NCBI RefSeq assembly: GCF_040054535.1
Contig: NC_090789.1
Location: 9,559,973 to 9,623,972, forward strand
DNA: 64,000 nucleotides
Source of the DNA: Antennarius striatus
Lineage: Eukaryota > Chordata > Actinopteri > Lophiiformes > Antennariidae
Direction: 5' to 3'
Shown: positions 39,961-64,000 of the stretch, piece after piece
Position numbering within the stretch: position 1 is the stretch's first letter
Layout: every line of letters starts with the position of its first letter
Notes under the pieces: generated by a model
Seen by the model: only the letters and a program-made list of their open reading frames with translations
Database searches by the model: none
Told to the model about the DNA's origin: nothing
Translations under genes and position numbers: made by a program

Positions 39961-40043
39961 AAAATAGATTTTATAGCCTGTAAAAAAAAAATTTTTTTTT
40001 AAGTCTTAAAAAGGAAACTGTGGTTGGAATGTTTGACTTGGCA

Positions 40044-40059
40044 GATGGCGCTCTGGTGT
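40044..40059 (-). promoter_or_regulatory. CTCF-like motif, minus orientation
   Basis: The sequence gatggcgctctggtgt matches the reverse complement of the CTCF core with a small deviation. It lies between the divergent mturn and sh3bp5 genes. Confidence 0.35.
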
Positions 40060-40198
40060 TATGTAGTTGTGAAAGTAGGCTTTAAAAGTCACGCTTAAGC
40101 TCAGACAGTAAAATAAATACCATCAATTTATTTGTTATCAATATTACTTATTGATCATTATCAATATTTTACTGTCGTCATTGCTCCTAGGAGTTCTC

Positions 40199-40215
40199 GC
40201 CACCAGAGGGAGCGT
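40199..40215 (+). promoter_or_regulatory. CTCF-like motif, plus orientation
   Basis: gccaccagagggagcgt differs from the consensus CCACNAGRGGGCGC core by about one base. It points towards sh3bp5, while the motif 150 bases upstream points towards mturn. Confidence 0.4.
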
Positions 40216-41001
40216 GAAACCAAATCAATCCCTCCCTGGAGTTGCGTAAAGGTAACAATAATAATAAGGCCAACATGAACGAATGTCCCGTCAATATAAA
40301 AGCATCATTCAAGATAACGTTGGTACACAGAAGTACATTCCACCGCACAATCATCCCTCTTCTGCGTCCCGGCCAGTCTGCTGTGCCAGCACTGCAGTCA
40401 TCACAACAGCGAGCCTTAGAACTGTTGATTTAATGCTTTGGTACAATTGTATTTGAATTTATTTTATTGTAAATGCTCGTAATTTTTTACTTGTGAAATT
40501 AATGCAAACGTCTGTCATGACACAAATGACTAATCGCAAGATGTTAAGGGTTACAAGATTGTTTGCAGTTGTTTTTTTCCCCAAACAGAGGAACCATTCG
40601 TACATATATTTATTTTTAAAAAATGTGTCAATCAACATCAAAATATCTGAGCTCAATATGCTCAAGGGATGAACCGGTAAATAATGTTAGACTTTTATTT
40701 TGAAAGTCCAAACCAGAAGCAGTGTTCTTTACTGTTATTGCGAGTTTAATCCTGTTTCCTAGACTTCGTGTCGATCCCTAAGGTCCGGGTCCTCTACTGT
40801 GACCTCCGTGCGTCTTGACGCGCTCCTTTACGGTCGGCGAACTCCAGCCTCTTCTTCACACGGAATTCCTAAACAGCCTGAAGCATGAAATGCACTCAAA
40901 GAGAGGATCAGTGAGGGTGGAGTTCTGCCGGACACCCCGCTGTCCAGCTTTTGTTTTGCGGTGCTCACATACACACACAAAAAATTCCAAATAGCCTGAA
41001 A

Positions 41002-50835
<9,834 letters not shown>

Positions 50836-50984
50836 TACACATCCTTTACTTCAAACCCCGCGATGTGCCTCAAGCCTCCCACTTGGACAAACTTGGAGTA
50901 AGGCAGAAAGAAGTGCAGACTTCCTGATCTGTCCAAACCAATATGATGTCTCTATTTTCCACGTTTTCATCTCACAAGGTGATT

Positions 50985-50987
<3 letters not shown>

Positions 50988-51067
<80 letters not shown>
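50988..51067. repeat. (TG)n microsatellite
   Basis: About 40 TG units beginning some 150 bases after the sh3bp5 stop codon, so probably within its 3' untranslated region. Confidence 0.96.
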
Positions 51068-51070
<3 letters not shown>

Positions 51071-51534
51071 AACATCAGTTCAATCAACATAGGTAACACT
51101 TGAATGAAGTAAATGATGAAATGATACATACTTGTTAGTGATGAGGAAGTGAAAGACTACCATATCAGTTCATGGATGAATTGAAGGCAGAGAAAGACTC
51201 ATTTGTAAAAGACACATGATTGACCAACATTGTGTTGCTGTTGCTGGATGGATTTGATCAGCCAAGTAGAAGAGTTCATTTCAATTCAATCCCCCAGACA
51301 AGGACAGCAGACATTACAATCCGAGCATACATTCGGGAAATGACTGACAGAAAATACCAAAGGCATAAGGATGCTAAGAAGGACACCGCCTGACTGAACT
51401 TTCACAAGAAACTTGTCCCAAAAAAACTGTCATCCAAACAAAATGTGAGTGTTTGTGGAGTTTTGTTATTAAATTGAAGCAGGTTCAAGAGGATCAATTT
51501 CAACCTGTATTGTTTGTGGTGGCCTCATTTAAAT

Positions 51535-51540
51535 AATAAA
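51535..51540 (+). promoter_or_regulatory. Possible poly(A) signal of sh3bp5
   Basis: An AATAAA hexamer 700 bases after the stop codon. Further AATAAA hexamers near 52,113 and 52,201 could give longer 3' ends. Confidence 0.45.
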
Positions 51541-51709
51541 CTTTGCATGAACCTTGTTGCTACCTTTTCCATGTTGATCACTACTATTGCGTTAATTATG
51601 TATCTATTTTGTATCATGTTGTACCACAAAGTATTCTTTTGCACTTTGAACTCACTTTCAATTTTTTCGACAATGCCGTAGCTTCTCAGCATCTCTGATG
51701 TAGAGAGTA

Positions 51710-51770
51710 GGAGAGTAGAGTAGGACTTTATTCATCCCTTCAGGAGGTTCCATCAGGAAACCTGAGTCAT
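51710..51770. repeat. Retroelement-tail-like fragment
   Basis: ggactttattcatcccttca resembles the 'TTTATTAATCCC...' tail common at the ends of fish retroelements. Similar scraps lie at about 53,910-53,930 and 61,331-61,355. The rest of 51,100-53,400 shows nothing I recognise. Confidence 0.35.
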
Positions 51771-53401
51771 CTGTGTTGACATGCATATTAACGTTCGTCA
51801 CTTTTGTATTAACATAAACAATGAGCCAATTTTTTGAATCTGAATTTTCAAAGGAGGGTTAAAATTGAGCAAAGGAGTATGTGAGATGTTAGATTATGTA
51901 TTCTATTTCCTTGCATACTGTGTTCCTTCTGTAAACTAAATGTTAGTTGTAAGCTGATTTTGGAGGAACAGCTGTTGAGGAGGAAAGAAGAGTACAAGCA
52001 GTAGCCTGAGGACCACACTTAAGAACAAAACTTTTGTGAGACACAATGTTCTTCCACTTGTATTTGTGAATAATTTAGCAAATTATTTTTGTTTGTAGAA
52101 ACAAGCTAATGTGTAATAAAAATATTTATATTTATACTCCTGTATTCTTGTATAAGAACAATGTTCTGTGGTGACTTGTTATGTTTTAACACAAAATAAG
52201 CAATAAACATGTGCTACATTGATTATTTTTATATCACTCCTATTCTTGGATCAGTCTTGTGTCTGTGAGCACCTAAAATTAACTAACTGGCAGCAGACCC
52301 TCTTGGCAGAACTATAAGGGATAATGAAGTGAAAAATTACATTGTGTAAACTAACACTTATATTTGAATATGGCTTTGGAAAAAAGTATTGGTTAGAGGA
52401 ACCTCTGATCTCACGTACTGAAACTGTGCTTCACAAACTAAGAGTTCATCTGTTAAAATCTAAACATTTTCAGAATTTTTTTTTATTGAGCTTATGAGTA
52501 CAGTCAGAGAAGAATATGTCAAATTTTGCACTTAAAAGAAAATCTTTAAAACCAATATTACACAAAATTAACAAGCCATTTTCCTGGACAAAATTATAAA
52601 ACACAATATTCAGATGAGTGCATGATACAGTGCAAAATACCTGGCTTGGATTAAAGTTTTGAATTTTTTGATTTACAGGTTTGATTTTCATGGATATATA
52701 TATATTAAAAAATGCAGCCTTTTAAACTTTATCATTCTTATGTCTTCCTAACCGGTCAGCTTTTGCAGTGTCAACTGTAAATGTTCCACAGAGACTCGGG
52801 TCAGCACAGTTCAGTTTTCTGCTCATGTTCCTCAGAGCATGCCTTTCGGCTATGTTGTATCCTGTTATTTTTGTATTTGCATTAGAGCAGATCTGCTATC
52901 AGGTCTTTCAGAGCACATATGAAACTAAAAATAAGAATAAGAATAAGTCTGTAAGATATTGACATCTAGTGACATTTAGGTATTGTGTACAGTATAGGTC
53001 CATTTAACCTTGGACTCACATTATTTTCAATAATTTTTTTCACCATATTAGAACTTATCCTTCCTGGTTTCCATGAACAGAAAACCAGATAGTGTCGCCA
53101 AATACTGAACAGTATTTGATTTAACCATATCAAAACACAAACCCTAGATTTTAAAATGTGTCATCACATTTTAAATGTGAAAATTGTAGGAAAAGCATTT
53201 ATCATACGACCGGTACAGCTATTTGCCAGAGTAAATATCCACATGTTTTTAAAGTAATTACATGATATTGGATAAAGCCCGCCTCTCCTGATCTGATTGG
53301 AGGATTCTCCCCCCTGCGCCGCAATATAATTGGCTGAGATGATTTGTCTGAACATAATCAAGTTAAATAGTGTTCCTGTATCTCTTCTGACAGCAGACAT
53401 A

Positions 53402-56400
53402 ATGCGTTTGATCATCGCTGCCGTTCTTTTGTGGACTATAGGTAAGATACAAGTCTTGTTTACAGCTAGCCGGCTAGCTATATGCTACTTCTGCAGGTAA
53501 GTGTTGCTGCGTTATTGTTTCTTGGCAGCTATTCCAGCTGCAGTAAACACACAGTAATCTTAGCATGTACTGAGAAAATCCTCTTATAATTAGTGCAAAT
53601 ATTAGATGATTATATTTTGTAAAGTAAATGGATTACCGTGATTGTCTTACACGTGTGTCCATTGTTTGGGTTGTGTTCCTGGTCACATGCGGTCAAAAAT
53701 ATACCGAAAAACACGAAACAGGCTTTAATCCACTGTTCAGGACAGACTTAATACCACAAGGACTGAATGAAAGACAGCATTTAAAGTCTGAACGGTATTC
53801 TGTCTGTTTTTCAGCTGAGAGAAAAAGTGTTTGGTTGAATACAGGAAGTGTTGGAACTCGATAAGTTGCGCAATTATTATTATTTTTTTAATATAATTTT
53901 GTATACGTTAATAATCCCCGCAGGGAAATTAAGAACACGCTCTAGTTTTTTGTTTGTTTTTTTTTAACAAAATTTTTTTTTTAATATACTTATAGGAAAA
54001 TATAATCAAATATATTCTCAGGTTTTGTATTTACTTTGTATTTCACCGTTTACCTAACAATACTGTATATTCGTTCTATAAGCATCTGAAATTTCTAAGG
54101 CATTGCTCCTAAATGAACTTAGTTTCAGACTTGTGGCCTCTCACAAATATCGGTCAAACAGGACCAAACCTCTCACACTGACAACTATCAGAAAATCTGC
54201 CCTACCTATAGATGTGCAACCAGTATTTAAAGGAGAGAGGACTAACATGTTTTGTCTGATTGTAGCTACAGATGCAAAATCATTGCCTTCACTTCCAGTT
54301 TTTGGAAACAAGTATCACGTCAAAGGTGAGCAGAACATTTAATTATATTTTGACCTCCTTTGACTTCCTCAAAAGTTTGTAAAACTATTTCACTTTTCCA
54401 TTATAGGGGTGATCTCTCTTCCTTATGCTGAAATCGAAGAGCCATTTGAGGGTTGGTTTGATCTGTCGAGTAATTCCAGCAGAATAAACTACTACCATGG
54501 TGAGAAGCCACTGGGCTGCAGCTGTTTCTCTTAAACCTGACTTTTTTTGTTATTCCTTGGATTTCTGATGTGAAACTGAGAGCGTCTTGTGTCCAACTCT
54601 GGTAACCAGAGCCGAACTTAAAGCATGAAGCACAAAAAAGGAAGTGAAAGTTCATTAATAAGTGCTGTCACATGACTTACTCTGTAGAATCTTGTTGAAT
54701 ACTCATGTGATTACAATCACGTGAGAGTCTGTTTTTAAGCAGATGGGGGTCTTTTTTTGTGATAAAATATGTTATTGTATATATAAATTCTGACAATTCC
54801 TGTGAAAGATGCCCTTTTCCTTGCGGACTATCGGTACCTGGTTGGTAAAGATTAGGTAAGCCAATAACTCATCACAGCAACATCATTTAGGCTGTTGAAG
54901 ATTGGGCGCTGGTATTTAGTCTAAAAACTGAAATTGATCTCAGATTTTCCAAATAATTGTTGGTTCTGTTAAAGTTACATAAAATAAACAGACAAGTGTC
55001 CACATTTGAAATCATATACAACATAATGGGGCCACTGGAAGCACTAAACAAATATTGAGCATCTAACAGAATAATCTTGACATTAAATCTGGTAATTCTG
55101 TGCAATAACTCTCACACCGCTCAACAGGCCAGGTCTCGACGTTCCAGTTGGCGGCGGCGCAGCAGTGGGGCGTGGCCTATAAGATCACTCCTGAAACCAC
55201 AGAGGTAGAGCAGAATGTGATGAAGTGTTTCCAGATCAACGGGACTGAGAGTGACCCCATCAAACCACAGGCAACGCTGCCCCAAGTGCAGGACTTCAAG
55301 GTGTGTGTGCATGTAAACCACATAAATACAACATTGTCACAACTAAAACGTAGCATTAGCAGGACTGTCACCATCATTACATTCTAGCTTACAGCTGACA
55401 AGTTGTCAAAGTGGACCTGCTTTTGTTTGTCTGTCAACAAAGTGACGCCTACCACTGCATTGCTACACATTTTATTTGGCTCTCTTAAAATATTCACTAA
55501 CGTCAAAAAGCTTATTTAATAAAAGTAAACAGTCTGTAGCATTTACGGAAAAGCAAAGTCTCCTAGAACAAGCAGATTGTATATCAAGCATCAAACGGAA
55601 AGCTTTGTGTAAAAATTGATGGAAATATTAAATTTCTGTGATTGCAAATACCTGTAATCATGAACTGGAGACTATAAAACAGGTATGATGGGCACATACT
55701 GTGCATTATGATTTCATCAAAAACCAACCTGAAGACTTAACTGTTGAATGTGATCTGTGACGCACGAAAATGGGTAATCCAGCAGTAATAATTTCAACAT
55801 TTATTCTGATGTAGTTCCTGAGGAAAGAGTACTATGAAGGTTACCTGTGTGACGTTTGGCAACATGTGAACGTTGTGGGTACGAAGAATAACAAATACAC
55901 GCTGTGGGTGATCCCGTCAGAGAGAGATGGGAAGAATCTGCCGGATACACCCATCCATTATGAGATGATGGGCTACAACACGCTGCTTCGGTCCCATTAT
56001 GACAAATACTTGGTGGACTACACAGAGTTCAGCTCTGAAGTGAACCCTGAAACTTTCTTAGTGCCTGAAGGTTTGTGCTCTCCTGTAGCTGCATGCATCA
56101 GATCGTTGGAGAGGAAATTACTTAAGTGGGGAAAAACACTTCTGTGGTTTTAATGTCTTCTTTATCAGGCATGACCTGTGGGGAATTTCCTGGTCCGGGG
56201 GTGGAGCACCACCTGTTGGCCAATCCAATGCAAGATATTGTCCACACCTCGGAATCGGTACACTCACAACGTATCTTCAACCATTTCAAGGATCAATTCC
56301 AGCGCCAGTACAAAGATGAGAGGGAACACGAGGAGCGGCAGCAGGCTTTTGTTCAGAACCTTCGGTGAGAGGAATGTTGAAATGCTGCTGATCGACTGAG

Positions 56401-58910
56401 ACGATTGTTCCCTGAAACACCTAATGAGACTTTAGCTGATGACTGTTTTCCTGTTACTGCAGGTATATCCACTCTAAGAACAGAGCAGGTCTGTCCTACA
56501 CTCTGGCTCTGAATGCTCTGTCAGATTGCACTAAGGCTGAACTCTCCACCATTAGAGGAAGAAAACCCGTGAAAACCCCAAACGGAGGGCTCCCCTTCCC
56601 CTCAGAGACTTACAAAGGGGTGACTGTCCCTGAATCACTTGACTGGAGGCTTTATGGTATGTTAATACAATTAAAAATGCCAAGCAATGCAGGAGAGCTT
56701 GTAATTTTGAGTTCATCGTGCTTCTGCAGGTGCAGTGACTCCAGTGAAGGACCAGGCAATCTGTGGCTCCTGCTGGAGCTTTGCCTCCACTGGAGCAATA
56801 GAGGGCGCTCTCTTCCTCAAGGTAAAAGGATGACAATGACTGTCTGTCTATGTAGGTTCTCAGTTATCCAGACCATGGTTATCCAAAGCTGTTTAAGTCA
56901 TTCCACTGGACATTAAGAAAGAAACTTTCTTAACGTCCAGTGGATTGACTTAAACAGCTTTGGATAACCATGACTGTCTGTGTTTTCATTCATGAGTTCT
57001 ATTTCCTTATGTTCTTTGTGGCCTCAGATGCTCAGGAGGGCAGCTCATCAGGCAGGTCTCAGCTAACGTGAAGCTACCAGACTTGGACTGTTTCCAGCAC
57101 ATTTTTAAATATTGTGTATAAATATAATGTAACTTTAATAATCACTTGTGTAATGATTTGGATGATTCAGTATGGAAAATTACGTCTCTACTGGGCAAGA
57201 AAACAACAGTTTTGACACAGATGCGTGTAGGAACAACTAATTGGATTTGACGTAAAGTGAGTTTAACTATTTCAGATAAAAATACAAAAAGGAAGTTATG
57301 AATAAAGCCATTACTTCTACCAGTGAAAGTGTGGACTAAGGATGTTTTTCCTTCTGAGGGATAACTTGATAAGTCTGCTCAGTTAAATGTTTTTCCAACT
57401 AGTTTCCAGATTAAACTTCAGTGGATGCTCTTTGTTTGAGTCGTGACTTAATTTGTCTCCAGTAAGCTGGAGAAAAGCTCCTCTTTGAGAATTCCTCCCC
57501 AGATCATTGGGCCACTTTCACATGCATTAGACAGCTCCGATGAGCCCGTCTCCAACCCTTATAGAGCCAAGCTCAAAGGCATTCCTTTTCCTTTGTTGCC
57601 AGTCAACTCCATCGAATAGTAAATTATGAGATACGCCTCATGCACATCCTTTGTTCTGCCTCTTGTTGTGCAGTAGCTGCTTAGTCAAGGCTGATAAGGA
57701 GGTAGTTGACACTCAGTGGGGAGTAAAGTAAAAATATTTATAACTTTGGTCATTTTTAAAGCCGTACATTATTAAAATTGTGGTTTTGAATCTTGTAGTC
57801 TAAGAAGCATGTGTCTGCCTGGAGAGTGATGTATTATGGGAAAAATAGAGACGGGCAGATGTACAAAATATTCTTTTAAAAAAAAGAGAAACGACGAACT
57901 AGGGCTCTGATTTGCTGTTTCTAATTTGTTGCATGAGCCATTTGGTGAGGGTAGGATAAAGAACTGCTGCAATTATTTTAAACTGTGCAATGAGGTAAAA
58001 AATATTATAAACCATTGTTTGTGGCACAAAGCGTTCGTGTTATTATTACAATAGATCGCTTCATTTTTACTCTTGCAGTGGGACACTAGAACCTGGTGAA
58101 GATGACGATTGGTGCAGAGCAGGCAGGTGACCAGTCTGCTCTGCTCTTGTCTTCCAGACAGGATTTTTACAGGGTCTGTCTCAACAAATGCTGGTGGACT
58201 GTTCTTGGGGTTTTGGTAATGACGGCTGTGATGGAGGGGAGGAGTGGAGAGCATACGAGTGGATCATGAAACACGGAGGCATCGCCACCGCAGAAACCTA
58301 TGGACCCTACAGGGGAATGGTGAGATGATGACCTGATGCAAAAAAACCCGCTGTGCTTTTATCCTGGGATACACCCTCTCAAGATTATCTTTTTTTTAAT
58401 TCTGATGTACTACATCCTTCAGTGCTCCATTTTGGGTTTTTTCTGAGCAGAATGGATTTTGCCATGTGAACTCATCTCGGCTCACTGCACACATCAAAAG
58501 CTACACCAACGTCACCTCAGGAGATGCAGAGGCCCTGAAGATGGCGCTCTATAAAAATGGGCCGGTCGCCGTCAGCATCGATGCTTCTCACCCATCGTTT
58601 ACATTCTACAGCCATGGCGTCTACTACGAACCTGCTTGTGGTTAGTTTGCTGCTCATTCACTCGCCAACATTTTCACAAGTGTTTGTCTCAGTGTTAAAC
58701 TCAACTCGCTCCTGTTGTCCAGGTAACACCACTGACGACTTGGACCATGCTGTGCTTGCAGTGGGATACGGCACCCTGAACGGGGAGCCATACTGGTTGA
58801 TAAAGAACTCATGGTCCACCTACTGGGGCAATGACGGCTACGTCCTCATGTCTATGAAGGATAATAACTGTGGTGTCACCACTGGTGCTACGTTTGTTAC
58901 GCTGGGATAG
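53402..58910 (+). CDS. Papain-family cysteine proteinase with N-terminal extension (26/29-kDa proteinase / CfaD type)
   Basis: Eleven coding exons: 53,402-53,441, 54,266-54,325, 54,407-54,499, 55,128-55,300, 55,815-56,070, 56,169-56,364, 56,463-56,656, 56,730-56,821, 58,158-58,319, 58,451-58,640 and 58,723-58,910. They join in phase to 547 residues. A signal peptide is seen ([13 protein letters not shown]). A roughly 190-residue domain of its own follows, then an inhibitory prodomain with a full ERFNIN pattern (E260, R264, F268, N271, I275, N279). A complete C1A catalytic domain starts near VPESLDWR: Q346 and C352 in [11 protein letters not shown]494 in [12 protein letters not shown]514 in IKNSWS. 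The order and length match the 26/29-kDa proteinase of insects and CfaD of Dictyostelium, secreted or lysosomal enzymes. Function in fish is inferred only. It is tail-to-tail with the slc22 gene. Confidence 0.9.
56874..56972. repeat. Long hairpin repeat in the proteinase gene
   Basis: Two 48-base arms are reverse complements of each other with two mismatches, around a three-base loop. The left arm starts catggttatccaaagctgtt; the right arm ends taaacagctttggataacca plus tg. It begins about 53 bases after the exon 8 donor. A relative of the right arm lies at 20,370-20,421. It is probably a fold-back repeat. Confidence 0.9.
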
Positions 58911-59200
58911 CCAAACCTAGTTTATGGTCTATTCCTGTCTGCTTTAATACCACTATGTACAGCAGTCTGACGATATATTGACACTTTACGGTGGATGTGT
59001 TACTGTGCTGTTATCACGTCAAACTGGGCTCCATGGTGATGACAATTGTGTTGAATGTTGCAGTCAAATGATGCGAGACACACTAAAAAGGCACAACTTG
59101 CACACAGCCCTTTTGGCTTTTTCAAACATGGGCAGATTTATTGCTTATCAATTTTGTTCTTTGTTTTCTTACAATTTACAAGGGATGTGAGAATCAATGC

Positions 59201-59206
59201 AATAAA
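59201..59206 (+). promoter_or_regulatory. Poly(A) signal of the cysteine proteinase gene
   Basis: An AATAAA hexamer about 290 bases after the stop codon, the first good candidate. Confidence 0.55.
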
Positions 59207-59209
59207 GAA

Positions 59210-60268
59210 GAAAAATTCTTCCATTACTTTGCTTCTGTGAGTTGTTTGATATACTGTTTGGAGTAAGACATGCTTTCTAAATCAATGCAATGTTATCCTC
59301 AACACATACACATTCCTTCATAACATACGAGCCTTGTAATTTTTTGCTAGAGGTACAATGGTTTTAGAGGAATCAGATTCCTTTTGCCTGAGTAATTTAA
59401 AATGTGGCCTGCACTTCTGATCCATGCCCTTTTTATCAAGAATTCTTACACAAGTTACAGCCCTTAAGTACATTTGTAAAATGTTGGAGGTACTTCACGG
59501 ACACAAGTCATCACGGCAAGTGATTTTTCCATCCGAGTAAAATTCATTATAAAATCAGCAATAAAAACATTAAACCTACAAATAATGCATCATTGACTTC
59601 CATGCTTATCTTTCACAACCCATAGTTTATATTCGATGCCGCAAACGAACTACTTCAGTCCATCAAAAAGCTACATGAGCTATAACTAGCATGTTCATGC
59701 AATCTCATTCATGCACTTTTCCTTTCAGCTTGAGAATATAGAAAACAAGGCATTTGCTTGTTTGATGCAGCATTAAGATACTGGTAGAGCAAAGGCTTTC
59801 CACAATCCATAGAAGTGGTGCACCCAATACAAAAATATTGTGCTTTTAATAATGCACAAAATGTTAAAACTCCTTCACTCCCAAAAAATAATTTTATAGA
59901 GAGATACTGGCATCCTGGTGAAGTGAAATCTGATTCCCCAAGTCAGTGCAGTAGTATTTACTACACCTCACTATCAATGTAAAACCAATAAATTAATGGC
60001 ATTAAACTGTAAACAGCTGAAAACATGAGGCCGCATGGCAAAGGCTTACTTATAAAAATGAAACTGTCATCAGCCTGAGCAGCATTTATGAACACCTGGT
60101 TAACCTGTTTGATGTGCATGGTGAACCACATGCTAGTTTGGCTGTGTTGCATAGAGTTTTTGTCTACATCCTGACATGAAATCACAAAGAGGACATCATG
60201 TCAAGTACTGTTGAGGTTTAGACTGTGTAATACATGAGTGATGAAAATAAGTATGTGGATTCACACGC
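59210..60268. other. Convergent 3' ends
   Basis: No coding sequence. This stretch separates the 3' ends of the proteinase (plus) and the slc22 gene (minus) and probably holds the 3' untranslated region of the latter. Confidence 0.5.

Positions 60269-64000
<3,732 letters not shown>

Overview
The window looks like nuclear DNA from a ray-finned (teleost) fish. The genes are vertebrate-type, with GT-AG introns and short exons. There is very dense (CA)n/(TG)n microsatellite content, a Tc1-type transposon, and interspersed-repeat fragments I associate with fish genomes. No bacterial, CRISPR, organelle or tRNA/rRNA features were seen. The species cannot be named from the sequence alone.

Layout: about 1-18,900 holds no gene I can name. 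It contains microsatellites, repeat copies, a decayed THAP-domain fragment (minus, 13,302-13,475), and a promoter-like GC/CpG segment near 12,160-12,315 followed by weak signs of a spliced, apparently non-coding transcript. Then come three genes on the minus strand: txnl4a (19,290-20,958, 3 coding exons, 142 aa, complete), znrf2 (23,793-29,126, 4 coding exons, 196 aa, complete; its second intron carries a broken Tc1-like element) and mturn (31,894-39,563, 3 coding exons, 129 aa, complete). On the plus strand follow an sh3bp5 gene (41,002-50,835, 9 coding exons, 458 aa, complete), divergent from mturn across a 1.4 kb GC-rich spacer, and a papain-family cysteine proteinase of the 26/29-kDa / CfaD type (53,402-58,910, 11 exons, 547 aa, complete). 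The last gene, on the minus strand, is an SLC22-family transporter closest to SLC22A13. Eight exons are visible (60,269 to beyond 64,000) and its 5' part lies outside the window. It is tail-to-tail with the proteinase.

Exon boundaries were worked out by hand from splice sites and reading phase. For the five complete genes the phases close and the summed exon lengths give a whole number of codons. The neighbours do not form a pathway: spliceosome (txnl4a), ubiquitin ligase (znrf2), neural differentiation (mturn), Rab11/JNK-linked signalling (sh3bp5), proteolysis and organic-anion transport. The znrf2-mturn pair is also adjacent in human; the other neighbours are not, so this is a rearranged synteny block.

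Most striking for follow-up: the proteinase with an N-terminal extension class that I believe human lacks; an sh3bp5 copy whose JNK-docking segment appears replaced by Ser-rich sequence; a repeat copy that ends exactly at a splice donor of the slc22 gene; UG/CA repeats placed within a few to 46 nt of donors in three genes; and the promoter-plus-splice-site pattern near 12-14 kb. I found no clear sign of a wholly new biological system.
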